Assembly: GCF_025141175.1 (NCBI RefSeq)
Contig: NZ_CP081155.1
Span: 2,323,001 to 2,387,000 of the forward strand
Source of the DNA: Jannaschia sp. M317
GTDB lineage: Bacteria > Pseudomonadota > Alphaproteobacteria > Rhodobacterales > Rhodobacteraceae
Direction of reading: 5' to 3'
DNA: 64,000 nucleotides
Part shown: piece by piece, positions 51,149-59,863 of the stretch
How positions within the stretch are numbered: the stretch's first letter is position 1
How the letters are laid out: every line of letters begins with the position of its first letter
Position numbers and translations under genes: made by a program
Notes under the pieces: model-generated
Database searches by the model: none
What the model was told of the DNA's origin: nothing
The model's input: only the letters and a program-made list of their open reading frames with translations

Positions 51149-52375
51149 CTAGGGGATCTTGACCCAGGGCGCGGCCTTTTTGATGGGACCGGGCCGGGCC
51201 AAAAGCCAGCCTTGCGCATAGGACACCCCCAGTTTTTCAAGGGCGTGCCATTCACCGGCACGTTCCACCCCCTCTGCGACGACCTTGGCCCCGGTTTCTT
51301 TGCCGAAACGAACCAAGGCAGAGGCCAGCGCGCGGCGGGCCGGGTCGGTGTCGATGTCGCGCACAAGCGCCATGTCGAGTTTCAAGACGTCCGGGCGCAG
51401 GCGCAGGATCTGTTGCAACCCCGAATAGCCCGAGCCGACGTCGTCAATCGCCACCCAGGTGCCACAGGCGACGATGGCACCGACTGCGCGACGTAACTGC
51501 GCGACATCTGTTGCGGTCTGGTGTTCGGTGATTTCCAGGGTCAGCCGGTCAGGTTCATTGGCGCGCAACAACGGCAAAAGCGCACCGCTGGCCACCGTAT
51601 CCGGGGCCGCGTTGATCGCCAGGCGGGTTCCCCGCGGCAGATCGGTCAGACCCTTCAGAGCCACCTTGGTCACGGCCAGTTCCAATTCGATCTGCAACCC
51701 CGCGATCCGCGCATCCTCGAACCAGACATCGGGCGTGCGATAGGGATCGGTGCGGAACCGGCAGAGAGCTTCGAACCCCGAAAGTCCGCCGTCAGACACG
51801 CGGTAGATCGGCTGATAGACCACCTCAAACGCCTTGCTGCGCAGCATTTCCTGCGTGCGTTTCCGTGCGAGGTCGACGTCGGATTCACGGGCCAGTTTCA
51901 AATGGATCTGTTGTCGCGCAATGTCGGCGAACATCTCCATCACTTTCAGGTCGCGGTCGTTGAGGCCTGGATTGGGCACCGGTGACAGCGTGCAGAACAT
52001 GCCATAAACACTGCCGTCCGGTCGGTAGATCGGCAGGCTGGCGTGGCTGCCGATGGGCACCTCTGTCGTGATCGGCATGTCACGGGCCAGAGGGAGCTGC
52101 CGCGTGTCCGGAATCAGGTTCGGCAATTCGCCTGACAACACGTGACGGCAATATACCTCATCCAGGGTGCGGGCGTCGCCTGGCTTGAGCAGATCCTCCA
52201 ACCCCGGGGCGCTGACGTTGCGAAAAACGGTTCTTTCGCCCACAAATTCCGACAGATAGGCAATCGGCATGCCAAGATGTTCGCGCACAGCGTCCAGGGC
52301 GCGGTCGATAATTATGTCGTCATCGGATCGACCGGTGGGGTCCGCGTCGAGCATTGTAATCTTTTCCTGAAGCAT
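51149..52375 (-). CDS. GAF-EAL cyclic-di-GMP phosphodiesterase
   Basis: 408 residues from the ATG at 52375, with GGAGG just upstream. An N-terminal GAF sensor (about 20-165; IYRPDGSVYGMFCTLSP) is followed by an EAL domain. EAL catalytic residues look intact: E in GFEALCRF, N in AINAAPDT, E in LEITEHQ, DD in AIDDVGSGYSGL, K in LKLDMALV, E in VVAEGVE and Q in YAQGWLLARP. No GGDEF domain is present. Likely a soluble phosphodiesterase responding to a small ligand. A 6-bp inverted repeat lies in its leader. Confidence 0.9.
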   Translation of the reverse strand: MLQEKITMLDADPTGRSDDDIIIDRALDAVREHLGMPIAYLSEFVGERTVFRNVSAPGLEDLLKPGDARTLDEVYCRHVLSGELPNLIPDTRQLPLARDMPITTEVPIGSHASLPIYRPDGSVYGMFCTLSPVPNPGLNDRDLKVMEMFADIARQQIHLKLARESDVDLARKRTQEMLRSKAFEVVYQPIYRVSDGGLSGFEALCRFRTDPYRTPDVWFEDARIAGLQIELELAVTKVALKGLTDLPRGTRLAINAAPDTVASGALLPLLRANEPDRLTLEITEHQTATDVAQLRRAVGAIVACGTWVAIDDVGSGYSGLQQILRLRPDVLKLDMALVRDIDTDPARRALASALVRFGKETGAKVVAEGVERAGEWHALEKLGVSYAQGWLLARPGPIKKAAPWVKIP

Positions 52376-52405
52376 CGCCGCCTCCAAAAGGTCCGTGCCT
52401 CGGGG

Positions 52406-52423
52406 TTAGCGGTGAAACGCTAA
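52406..52423. promoter_or_regulatory. Inverted repeat in the GAF-EAL gene leader
   Basis: TTAGCG-GTGAAA-CGCTAA, a perfect 6-bp inverted repeat with 6-bp spacer, 31 bp upstream of the EAL gene start. Could be an operator half-site pair or a leader hairpin. Confidence 0.3.
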
Positions 52424-52465
52424 TGATCCGCCAAGATATTCCCTCAAATACGCGACACAGGCGAA

Positions 52466-53401
52466 CTATGGGCGCGGCGGCAAGGCCTTGAGATAGGCGG
52501 CAATTGCGGCCCGGTCGGCGTCGGTCAGGCGCGCCATGTTGGCGACCACCGCCGTCATGTGTCCCCCGACGCTGTCGAAATCAGGGGTGAACCCGTCGCG
52601 GAGATAGGCCGCGATATCCGCCTCGGACCAGTCGAGCGTTGCGGGCGTCAGCCCCGGTACACGGCCCCGGCCCGACGGATCCGGTGCCCCGGCCATCCAG
52701 CGGTCACGGTCCAACCCGCCCAGCGCGTCCCGCGGCGTGTGGCATTCTGCACAATGGGCCAGGGCTTCGACCAGGTAGCGACCCCGCGCCACCTGAGGCC
52801 CGGTTTCCGCGCGGGTGAAATCGTCCGGAACATAGAGCCGTTTCCAGACGCCCACACCCCGCCGGAGGTTGAACGGAAAAGCCAGGTCATGCGGCAGGCT
52901 TTCGGCCCCAGATGGCGGCAGGGTCGCCCAAAAGGCCCAGAGGTCGGCGATGTCCTGCGGATCCGCCAAGGTGTAGGCGGCATAGGGGAAGGCAGGGAAA
53001 TAATGGCTGCCGTCAGGTGAAACGCCGCGCTGCACGGCGCTGGCGAACTGCGCCAGGGTCCAGTCGCCGATACCGTGGTCCGGATCGGGCGAGACATTCG
53101 GCGCGCGGAATGTCCCGAAGGGCGAGGCAAAGCTCTGACCGCCGGACAGAAGCAGCGCGTCCTCCGCGTCCGGGGCCACGTGGCATGACGCACAGCCAGC
53201 CGCCCAGAACACAGGTTCCCCCCGCGCGGCGTCACCGGTCAGACCGGCGGTCGCCTCAGGGGGCAGGGGGATGGCGCGGGTCAGCCAAAGGCCGGCCACC
53301 GTGACGAGCACGGCGATCAGGCTGATGACGATCAGACCCGCGCGCAACACCGGCTGGCTCAGTTCGCGCTGGCGCGATAGTCGTCGTGGCACGACCCGCA
53401 T
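52466..53401 (-). CDS. Membrane-anchored dihaem cytochrome c
   Basis: Up to 311 residues. An N-terminal membrane helix (AGLIVISLIAVLVTVAGLWL) anchors two c-type haem domains: first CAACH-type site GCASCH at about residue 71-75, second HCAECH in the C-terminal half, with later methionines (HMTAVVANM) as possible axial ligands. The ATG at 53401 overlaps the cytochrome c' gene by 43 bp; a GTG after the c' stop (QPVLRAG) is an alternative start. Probably an electron carrier to the c' protein or a terminal reductase. Confidence 0.85.
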   Translation of the reverse strand: MRVVPRRLSRQRELSQPVLRAGLIVISLIAVLVTVAGLWLTRAIPLPPEATAGLTGDAARGEPVFWAAGCASCHVAPDAEDALLLSGGQSFASPFGTFRAPNVSPDPDHGIGDWTLAQFASAVQRGVSPDGSHYFPAFPYAAYTLADPQDIADLWAFWATLPPSGAESLPHDLAFPFNLRRGVGVWKRLYVPDDFTRAETGPQVARGRYLVEALAHCAECHTPRDALGGLDRDRWMAGAPDPSGRGRVPGLTPATLDWSEADIAAYLRDGFTPDFDSVGGHMTAVVANMARLTDADRAAIAAYLKALPPRP

Positions 53402-53829
53402 GTCCGGCCCACGGCACCAACCCCACCGCGCAGGGCGTCCAGCCCGTCACCGGCCACGGCCTGCAGCTGTTGGGTCGCCTCGGCGAATCCATCGATTTCC
53501 GCCTGGAAACCCGCGCGGTCTGTCCAGATTGCCGGCAGGGCGCGGGTGCCCTCTACGTCATCGGTGGATGTGCCTGCTGGCCACATCGTTTCGTGGTCGA
53601 TCATGCCCAATGCGGCAAGGTTGTCTGCCGCCGTCTGCGCGGCATCGGCGTCATAATCGACGTTGCCGCGCGCCATGCCACCGACAACACCCATGTTCAG
53701 GGAATAGAGGTTCATCATCCCGTGGCGCGCGGCGATTTCCGGCGGCAGTTTGGCATGGCCTGCGGCGTATCCGGCAGCACCGATGGACAGGATCGTGGCG
53801 GCGAGGAGGGCGGTGGTCTTGGTTTGCAT
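53359..53829 (-). CDS. Cytochrome c'
   Basis: 156 residues with a signal peptide (about 1-22, ending GYAAGHA). The single haem site is at the far C-terminus, RTCGSCHDDYRA, the hallmark of the four-helix cytochrome c'/c-556 family. These periplasmic proteins bind NO or CO and may protect against nitrosative stress. It is followed in an overlapping arrangement by a membrane dihaem cytochrome c on the same strand, suggesting a functional pair. Confidence 0.9.
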   Translation of the reverse strand: MQTKTTALLAATILSIGAAGYAAGHAKLPPEIAARHGMMNLYSLNMGVVGGMARGNVDYDADAAQTAADNLAALGMIDHETMWPAGTSTDDVEGTRALPAIWTDRAGFQAEIDGFAEATQQLQAVAGDGLDALRGGVGAVGRTCGSCHDDYRASAN

Positions 53830-53892
53830 GTCAGGCTCCGACTTTGCAGCGAGGGTCGCCTGATGGTGCGGCGTCGGGTGCCCTGGGTCAAA

Positions 53893-54477
53893 TCACGTTC
53901 TGCGGTCGGCGTGCCATTTTGCCCAATCGGCTGGCGTATCCAGATCGCGAACCGCTCGGTCACCGGGCAGGGCCACCAACTCGGCCTTGTGCCTTGCCAG
54001 TATGTCCCGCGCCCCGGTGTCGCCTGTCAGGGCCTGCAGTTCGGGAAACAGCTCGCGATGCAGGACGATCGGGTGGCCGGGCGTGCCGTCCTGCGCGGTT
54101 GCGCGCAGAGCGGGCGCGGTACTGGTGCGCCAGGCCTGGGCGACGGCGTCAAGTTCCTCTGCGCCGATGCCGGGCAGATCGGCCAGTTGGATCATCAACG
54201 CATCGGATCGGCAGGCCGCCGCCCCCGCACGGATCGACGCAGACAGCGCCAGATCCTGCACGTCGAGCAGCCGCGCGGGCGTATCCCCCAACCAGGCACG
54301 GCGGGACCGGTCGGCGGCGGGCAGGGCCACCAGCACCTCGTCACTGACGGCGCAGGCGGCGCGGGTCGCGCGCAGGATCAGGGGGGTGCCGTCGATTTCC
54401 TCCAAAAGCTTGTCGCGCCCGGCCATACGGCTGGACGCTCCGGCGGCGAGGATCAGAATGGCGGGTGTTTGACGCAT
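53893..54477 (-). CDS. MobA-like nucleotidyltransferase (MocA type)
   Basis: 194 residues from the ATG at 54477; another ATG lies 4 codons upstream. The NTP-transferase motif is ILILAAGASSRMAGRDKLLEEIDGTPL (in parts), with the metal-binding acidic motif in MIQLADLPGIG and GHPIVLHRELF later. The closest relatives are molybdenum-cofactor cytidylyl/guanylyl transferases, but no molybdoenzyme gene is adjacent, so the substrate is uncertain. An exact CtrA-type site lies 217 bp upstream. Confidence 0.85.
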   Translation of the reverse strand: MRQTPAILILAAGASSRMAGRDKLLEEIDGTPLILRATRAACAVSDEVLVALPAADRSRRAWLGDTPARLLDVQDLALSASIRAGAAACRSDALMIQLADLPGIGAEELDAVAQAWRTSTAPALRATAQDGTPGHPIVLHRELFPELQALTGDTGARDILARHKAELVALPGDRAVRDLDTPADWAKWHADRRT

Positions 54478-54693
54478 GGGGTGCTGCATAGCCGGGCCAT
54501 CGCGCAGGGCCAATGGCCGAAACCCGTCCGCAGAACTAGCGGAGGGGGAGGGGCCACGCCAGGCGCGGCCCCGGGGGAAACCGCAGATCGCGGGTGGGAG
54601 GCCCGGCAATCCACAAGAACGCGTCCCGGATCAGGCCGGAACATCCTGCCCGACCGCACATGCCGGACAGCGAGGAGTTTTGCCCGAAAACGT

Positions 54694-54709
54694 TTAAATT
54701 AAGGTTAAC
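54694..54709. promoter_or_regulatory. Exact CtrA consensus site
   Basis: TTAA-ATTAAGG-TTAAC matches TTAA-N7-TTAAC without mismatch. It lies directly after the DUF1206 stop and 217 bp upstream of the MobA-like gene, in a 235-bp gap with no other feature I can see. It is the only exact CtrA site I found in an intergenic region of the window. Confidence 0.55.
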
Positions 54710-54712
54710 GGG

Positions 54713-55537
54713 TCAGCTGGCGGCGTCGATCAGGGCCGAAAGCGGCTTTAGCGCGCCGTGCGCGACCTTTGGAATGATCCGATAGGCGGCGTTCACAAAG
54801 CAAAAGAACGCGAAGCCCAGCAGCCCCAGGCAGAGCAGGATCACCAGGAAATTGCCGAATGGCTGCGACTTGAGCCAGTCAAACACCGAATCCAGTCCCC
54901 CGGCTTCCTGACTGTTGCCGCTGAATGCCGCGGCCAGCAGCAGCCCGCCGATCACCAGGATCATCACCGCCTGTGCCAGAACCCCGGCCCGCAGCGCCCA
55001 GTCCCATTTGCGCGTGAACGGGTTGCCCATCAGCGTGTCGCGATAGGACCGTTTCCACGCCTTGATCCCATAATAGACCCCCGCCCCCAAAGTGCACAGC
55101 GCAGCGAAACCGACCATCAGGGGCCCGCCGGGCCAGGACAGAACCGCGCCGATCATCTCGGGGATGCCGCCGCCGCCGCTGTTGCGGCCCAGCGCGATGA
55201 TCATGGCCAAGACCCCCAAAGCACCGTGCAGGGTTCCGGTCACCAGCATCCCCAGTCTGGACACGACGCCCTTTGCCTCGGTGCCGTAATCCTCCAGATC
55301 CTTGACCGCGTCGATGACCCGCCACAGGGCATAGGCCAGCAGGCCAAGACCGATCAGCCACAGAATGACGACACCCCAGGTGCTTTGAGACAAGGTCTCC
55401 ATCGTCGAAGACGTGCCCTCCGCCTCGCGACCGCGCCAGATCGCCCAGAGAGACAGGCCCGCAACCGCCAGATAGGTCACACCGCGCCCTGCATATCCGG
55501 CACGCATGACGGGGATGGACCAGGAATAGTCAGACAT
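54713..55537 (-). CDS. DUF1206 membrane protein
   Basis: 274 residues from the ATG at 55537, about six membrane helices arranged as three similar pairs (for example GVTYLAVAGLSLWAIWRG, GTLHGALGVLAMIIALG, AGVLAQAVMILVIGGLLLAAAF). The internal threefold repetition is the DUF1206 pattern. Function unknown. It is followed by a CtrA site and precedes an AraC-type regulator gene on the same strand. Confidence 0.85.
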   Translation of the reverse strand: MSDYSWSIPVMRAGYAGRGVTYLAVAGLSLWAIWRGREAEGTSSTMETLSQSTWGVVILWLIGLGLLAYALWRVIDAVKDLEDYGTEAKGVVSRLGMLVTGTLHGALGVLAMIIALGRNSGGGGIPEMIGAVLSWPGGPLMVGFAALCTLGAGVYYGIKAWKRSYRDTLMGNPFTRKWDWALRAGVLAQAVMILVIGGLLLAAAFSGNSQEAGGLDSVFDWLKSQPFGNFLVILLCLGLLGFAFFCFVNAAYRIIPKVAHGALKPLSALIDAAS

Positions 55538-55616
55538 TGGGAAGCGCTCCTTCGGGATGGGTGAAGGGGGAACGCGCAAAGGGGGGGCGCGGGTTCCGCG
55601 CCGGGGCGTGGTGCCG

Positions 55617-56459
55617 TCAGGAGGCGGCGGCGCGGCCTTCGCGGCGGCGGAACTCCGACGGGGTCAGACCGGTGGCATTGCCAAAGGCGCGCGTGAAGTA
55701 CGCGGGCGAGGAAAACCCGAGTCCCGCCGATATGCTGGCCGCGCTGTCATGGGTGTCCGCCAAGCGGCGGCGCGCCTCATGCATCAGCCGCGCCGTCAGA
55801 TAGCGCGAGGCGGTCATGCCGCAGCTGTCGCGCAGGGTCCGTGTCAGATGTGTCGGCGTGACGTCCAGCGCCTCTCCGATGGTTTCGAGGTTGGCTCCGG
55901 TGCCCAATTGCCGCTCCACCTCTTTGGCAAATCGTTCGGCCAGGCGGGCGGGCGCGGGCAGGGGTGTGTCGGGGGTTGCCCTGCCTTCCCGCTCGATCAG
56001 GGCCGACAACAGGATGACACGGGCCAGGGCGGCCCGCCCGGACGGCGGATCCGTCAGGTCGCCCGCCTGGGCCAGCCGATCCAGAAGGCCCGCGATCTCG
56101 CCCTGCTTTGCGACCTCGGACAGGCGCAGGCGTCGGGGACGGTCGGGCAGGGGCGCTTCGAACAGTTCGGGCAGGCGGGCCAGGGTGCCTTCGGTCATCG
56201 CGCCAGGTTCCAGCGCAAAAGGCGTGCCGGGTGGCAGCACGATACAGGTCGCGGGACCAAAGCCGCGGGTGCGGGCGTTGATCGTCACACGTCCCTGGCC
56301 GCGCGCGATCCAGATCAGGACGGGCAATGTGTCGGCATGGGGTTCTTCGCGGCGCCACCGACCGGACCGGGCCAGCGGAGTCACCATCTCCTGCCGCATG
56401 CCGCGCAGACGCTCGGCCTCGGTCAGGGTGCGCGCTTCGAATAGTCGGATTCGCGACAT
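55617..56459 (-). CDS. AraC family transcriptional regulator
   Basis: 280 residues from the ATG at 56459. The C-terminal ~100 residues hold the two helix-turn-helix units: LETIGEALDVTPTHLTRTLRDSCGMTASRYLTARLMHEARRRL (in parts) and ISAGLGFSSPAYFTRAFGNATGLTPSEFRRR. The N-terminal half is a cupin-like sensor (GQGRVTINARTRGF). Targets are unknown; the adjacent DUF1206 gene, 79 bp downstream on the same strand, is a candidate. Confidence 0.9.
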   Translation of the reverse strand: MSRIRLFEARTLTEAERLRGMRQEMVTPLARSGRWRREEPHADTLPVLIWIARGQGRVTINARTRGFGPATCIVLPPGTPFALEPGAMTEGTLARLPELFEAPLPDRPRRLRLSEVAKQGEIAGLLDRLAQAGDLTDPPSGRAALARVILLSALIEREGRATPDTPLPAPARLAERFAKEVERQLGTGANLETIGEALDVTPTHLTRTLRDSCGMTASRYLTARLMHEARRRLADTHDSAASISAGLGFSSPAYFTRAFGNATGLTPSEFRRREGRAAAS

Positions 56460-56504
56460 GGCCACACCATTGGCGAAGGCCGCCGCCATGTCAAAACCTG
56501 ACCG

Positions 56505-57386
56505 TCAGAGGCGCGTTGCAGCCAAGCGGTGCCAGGTTTTCATGCGGTTGCGGAACCAAGTGCGTTGACGTTTGGCATATTGGCGGCTGGCAAGGATGGC
56601 GCGGGCCCGGGCCTCGGGCAGGGTGATCTCCGACTTCAGGTGGGCGATCAATTCCGGCGCGCCTATGGCCTGTGCCGCATTCAGGCGCGCGTCCCAACGC
56701 GGCAGGACGGCGCGCGCCTCATCCAGCGCACCGGCGTCCAGCATCATGTCGAACCGGCGTTCGATCCGTGGATCAAGCCAGTCTTTCGGGGCGTCGATCA
56801 CCAGCGGAATGGCCTGGTCCAGCGGCACCAATGGCGGCGGCGTGTCCGCCTGCCAGGCGCGGATCGACCGGCCCGTCGCGCGGGCCACTTCCCAGGCGCG
56901 CATGACACGCATGGGGTTCGCGGTGTCGATGTCGTCGCGCACGTCCGGGTCCAGTTCGGCCACCAGCGCAGGCAGACCGTCCGCCTGCAGCCGCGCCGTG
57001 GCCTCGGCCCGGATTTCGGGTGGTGTGGCGGGGATGTCCGCCAACCCTTCGGTCAGCGCGCGGAAGTAGAGGCCGGTGCCCCCCACGACGATGGGACGGG
57101 GCCCCGCAGGCAAGGCGGCCACGTCGCGCAGCCAGTCGCCCACGGAATAGGCCGCTTCGAACGGGACATGGCCATAGAGTACATGGGGTGCCTGGTCCAG
57201 ATCCGCCTGCGGGGGGCGGGCGGTCAGAAGGGACCAATCCGCGAACACCTGAAGCGCGTCCGCGTTCACGATCCGCCCGCCATGGCGACGGGCGATTTCC
57301 AAAGCCAGCGCCGATTTGCCGCTGGCCGTTGGTCCGGCAATCAAAACCGGGCGATCAGAGGCCAAACCGTCTATCGTTTCCAACAT
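56505..57386 (-). CDS. miaA: tRNA dimethylallyltransferase
   Basis: Adds dimethylallyl to adenosine 37 of tRNAs that read UNN codons. 293 residues from the ATG at 57386 ([25 protein letters not shown], in parts); the P-loop is [11 protein letters not shown], and [13 protein letters not shown] and [13 protein letters not shown] are conserved substrate-binding motifs. The C-terminal [17 protein letters not shown] is a typical tRNA-contact tail. The longer upstream open frame is not similar to the family. It is divergent from pyrH. Confidence 0.96.
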   Translation of the reverse strand: MLETIDGLASDRPVLIAGPTASGKSALALEIARRHGGRIVNADALQVFADWSLLTARPPQADLDQAPHVLYGHVPFEAAYSVGDWLRDVAALPAGPRPIVVGGTGLYFRALTEGLADIPATPPEIRAEATARLQADGLPALVAELDPDVRDDIDTANPMRVMRAWEVARATGRSIRAWQADTPPPLVPLDQAIPLVIDAPKDWLDPRIERRFDMMLDAGALDEARAVLPRWDARLNAAQAIGAPELIAHLKSEITLPEARARAILASRQYAKRQRTWFRNRMKTWHRLAATRL

Positions 57387-57488
57387 CTTAGGGTCCCATC
57401 CTAGACCTGCAAAAAGGCCATCACGCCCCGGTTGCCTGCCCCCGCCTAATCTGCGACACACGCCTCGGCAACAGCGAGAGGGCACACC

Positions 57489-58226
57489 ATGCAGGATCAA
57501 CCGGCAAAGGAGCACGCCCCCGTATTGAAGCGCGTCATGCTGAAAATCAGCGGCGAGGCGCTGATGGGGCCGCAAGGCTTTGGCCTGCATCCCCCGACCG
57601 TCGAACGCATCGCCCGTGAGGTGCAGTCCGTGCATTCCATGGGGGTCGAGGTCTGCATGGTGATCGGGGGCGGCAACATCTTTCGCGGGCTGCAAGGATC
57701 CGCGCAGGGGATGGAGCGGACGACGGCTGACTACATGGGCATGCTGGCCACGGTGATGAACGCGCTGGGCATGCAGGGCGCGCTGGAAAGCCTGGGCCTG
57801 CATACCCGCGTCATCTCGGCCATTCCGATGGACCAGGTCTGCGAGCCCTACATCCGCCGCCGCGCCGTGCGTCACCTCGAAAAGAAGCGGATCGTGATTT
57901 TTGCCGCCGGGACCGGGAACCCGTATTTCACGACCGACACCGCCGCGACGCTGCGTGCATCCGAAATGTCGTGTCAGGCCATCTTCAAGGGGACCAAGGT
58001 TGATGGCGTCTACGACAAGGACCCGATCAAGTACCCGGACGCGAAACGCTATGAGACGGTGACCTACGACGAGGTTCTATCGAAGCATCTGGGCGTTATG
58101 GACGCCTCGGCCATCGCGCTGGCGCGGGAAAACCGGCTGCCGATCATCGTGTTCTCGCTGGATGCGCCGGGCGGGTTCCGATCGATTCTTGCGGGCGAGG
58201 GGACGTCGACCCGCGTCGAAGGCTGA
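57489..58226 (+). CDS. pyrH: UMP kinase
   Basis: Phosphorylates UMP to UDP; hexameric amino-acid-kinase fold. 245 residues. Seen: [44 protein letters not shown] and [19 protein letters not shown]. It starts the segment pyrH-frr-uppS-cdsA-dxr-rseP-bamA, a classical proteobacterial order, with a short membrane ORF between it and frr. Confidence 0.97.
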   Translation: MQDQPAKEHAPVLKRVMLKISGEALMGPQGFGLHPPTVERIAREVQSVHSMGVEVCMVIGGGNIFRGLQGSAQGMERTTADYMGMLATVMNALGMQGALESLGLHTRVISAIPMDQVCEPYIRRRAVRHLEKKRIVIFAAGTGNPYFTTDTAATLRASEMSCQAIFKGTKVDGVYDKDPIKYPDAKRYETVTYDEVLSKHLGVMDASAIALARENRLPIIVFSLDAPGGFRSILAGEGTSTRVEG

Positions 58227-58318
58227 GCGGATTTGACACTTTCTTAACGTTAATGCGCCACTTTGGGGACACGTCGTCGTGGCCCGATAGGGGGTCTTTA
58301 ACGCGTGAGGTGTCTGCC

Positions 58319-58420
58319 GTGCCCAACGAAGAAAGCGACCCGCTGGCCCTGATCGGCCTTGGATGCGCCGTCATCCTTTTGCTGTCGACCTCGGCCAACC
58401 TTCTGCTGTCCTATCTTTGA
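58319..58420 (+). CDS. Candidate 33-residue membrane protein between pyrH and frr
   Basis: Short ORF with GTG start at 58319, GAGG 8 bases upstream. Product about MPNEESDPLALIGLG then a hydrophobic segment CAVILLLSTSANLLLSYL, that is, an acidic N-terminus and one membrane helix. It lies in the 290-bp pyrH-frr gap. The good ribosome site and clear membrane segment support coding; absence of any recognised relative leaves it unproven. Confidence 0.45.
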   Translation: MPNEESDPLALIGLGCAVILLLSTSANLLLSYL

Positions 58421-58516
58421 TCCGGCCGGTTGTAGCCCCCGGGTTGCACACCGCAGAGACTTTCCCCGCCGCACCCAAGGGGCTATAGCACCGCAAAGCC
58501 CACCGGGAGAGACAAG

Positions 58517-59071
58517 ATGGCCGACGACTTCGAGCTTGATACCGACGACATGGAACGCCGCATGGATGGCACCATGGCAAACCTGCGGACCGAATTCGGA
58601 TCGCTGCGTACCGGCCGTGCCTCTGCCTCCATGCTGGAGCCGGTGATGGTGGACGCCTATGGGTCGCCCACTCCGATCAACCAGGTCGGGACCGTCAACG
58701 TCCCAGAGCCGCGGATGGTCACGGTCAATGTCTGGGACAAGGGTCTGGTCGGCAAGGTCGAAAAGGCCATCCGGGAATCGGGCCTGGGCATCAACCCGCA
58801 GCTCAACGGCACGATCATCATGTTGCCCATCCCCGAGCTGAACGAGGAACGTCGCCGCGAACTGGGCAAGGTCGCCGGCCACTACGCCGAAGGCGCCCGC
58901 GTTGCGGTCCGCAACATCCGCCGCGATGGCATGGACCAGATCAAGAAGGGCGACCCGCCCGAGGACGAGCGCAAGATGTGGGAGCAGGAGGTCCAGGAGA
59001 TGACCGACCGCTACATCAAAAAAGTCGATGCCGCGCTGGAGGCCAAGCAAGAAGAAATCATGCAGGTCTGA
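58517..59071 (+). CDS. frr: Ribosome recycling factor
   Basis: Splits post-termination ribosomes together with EF-G. 184 residues, standard length. Seen: [47 protein letters not shown] (in parts), [15 protein letters not shown] and [17 protein letters not shown], all near-universal in RRF. It lies between pyrH and uppS in the conserved order. Confidence 0.97.
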   Translation: MADDFELDTDDMERRMDGTMANLRTEFGSLRTGRASASMLEPVMVDAYGSPTPINQVGTVNVPEPRMVTVNVWDKGLVGKVEKAIRESGLGINPQLNGTIIMLPIPELNEERRRELGKVAGHYAEGARVAVRNIRRDGMDQIKKGDPPEDERKMWEQEVQEMTDRYIKKVDAALEAKQEEIMQV

Positions 59072-59140
59072 GCGCCTTTGCGGGCCTTGCAAGGGGCCCG
59101 CGCACGCCATGACCCCGCTGATGACCAAGAGGATCGAGAG

Positions 59141-59863
59141 ATGAGCAGCCGCAGCCCAGAGACCGGCCCGCGCCATGTCGCGATCATCATGGACGGCAAC
59201 GGCCGTTGGGCGCAGCAACGCGGCCGCCCCCGCCTGCTCGGGCACCGTGCCGGGGCCCGCCGCGTCCGCGAAGTCATCGAAGCCTGCCCCGACAACAATG
59301 TTGAATACGTCACCGTATTCGCCTTTTCGACAGAGAACTGGAAACGGACCCAGACCGAAGTTGCGGGCCTGATGTCCTTGTTTCGACGTTATATCGAAAG
59401 CGAGGCGCAGACCCTGTTGAAACAGGGGACGCGCGTGCGGTTCATCGGGGACCGGCTGCGGCTGGATGCCAAGTTGCAGAAGCTGATGAACTGGATCGAG
59501 GCGCTGACGGCGCACAACACCCGCTGCAACCTGACAATCGCGCTGAACTACGGGGGCCGGGACGAGGTGGCGCGGGCGACGAAACGGTTGGCGCGGGATG
59601 TGGCCGATGGTCGGCTCGACCCCGATGACATTACCGACGAGACGCTGCCGCGCTATCTGGACACCCATGTCCTGCCCGATCCGGATCTCGTCATCCGCAC
59701 CTCGGGCGAAGCGCGGATCTCGAACTTCCTCCTGTGGCAATCGGCCTATGCGGAATATGAATTCGTCGATACGCTCTGGCCCGATTTCACCCGCGCCAAA
59801 TTCGAAGAAGTGCTGAGCCGGTATGGCGGGCGCGACCGTCGGTTCGGCGGGGTAAAACCATGA
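59141..59863 (+). CDS. uppS: Undecaprenyl pyrophosphate synthase
   Basis: Makes the C55 lipid carrier for cell-wall and lipopolysaccharide synthesis. 240 residues from ATG 59141, chosen because it directly precedes the family start HVAIIMDGNGRWAQQRGRPR and has GAG-type ribosome sequence upstream. FAFSTENWKR, NLTIALNYGGRDE and VIRTSGEARISNFLLWQSAYAE are typical. Overlaps cdsA by 4 bp (ATGA). Confidence 0.96.
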   Translation: MSSRSPETGPRHVAIIMDGNGRWAQQRGRPRLLGHRAGARRVREVIEACPDNNVEYVTVFAFSTENWKRTQTEVAGLMSLFRRYIESEAQTLLKQGTRVRFIGDRLRLDAKLQKLMNWIEALTAHNTRCNLTIALNYGGRDEVARATKRLARDVADGRLDPDDITDETLPRYLDTHVLPDPDLVIRTSGEARISNFLLWQSAYAEYEFVDTLWPDFTRAKFEEVLSRYGGRDRRFGGVKP

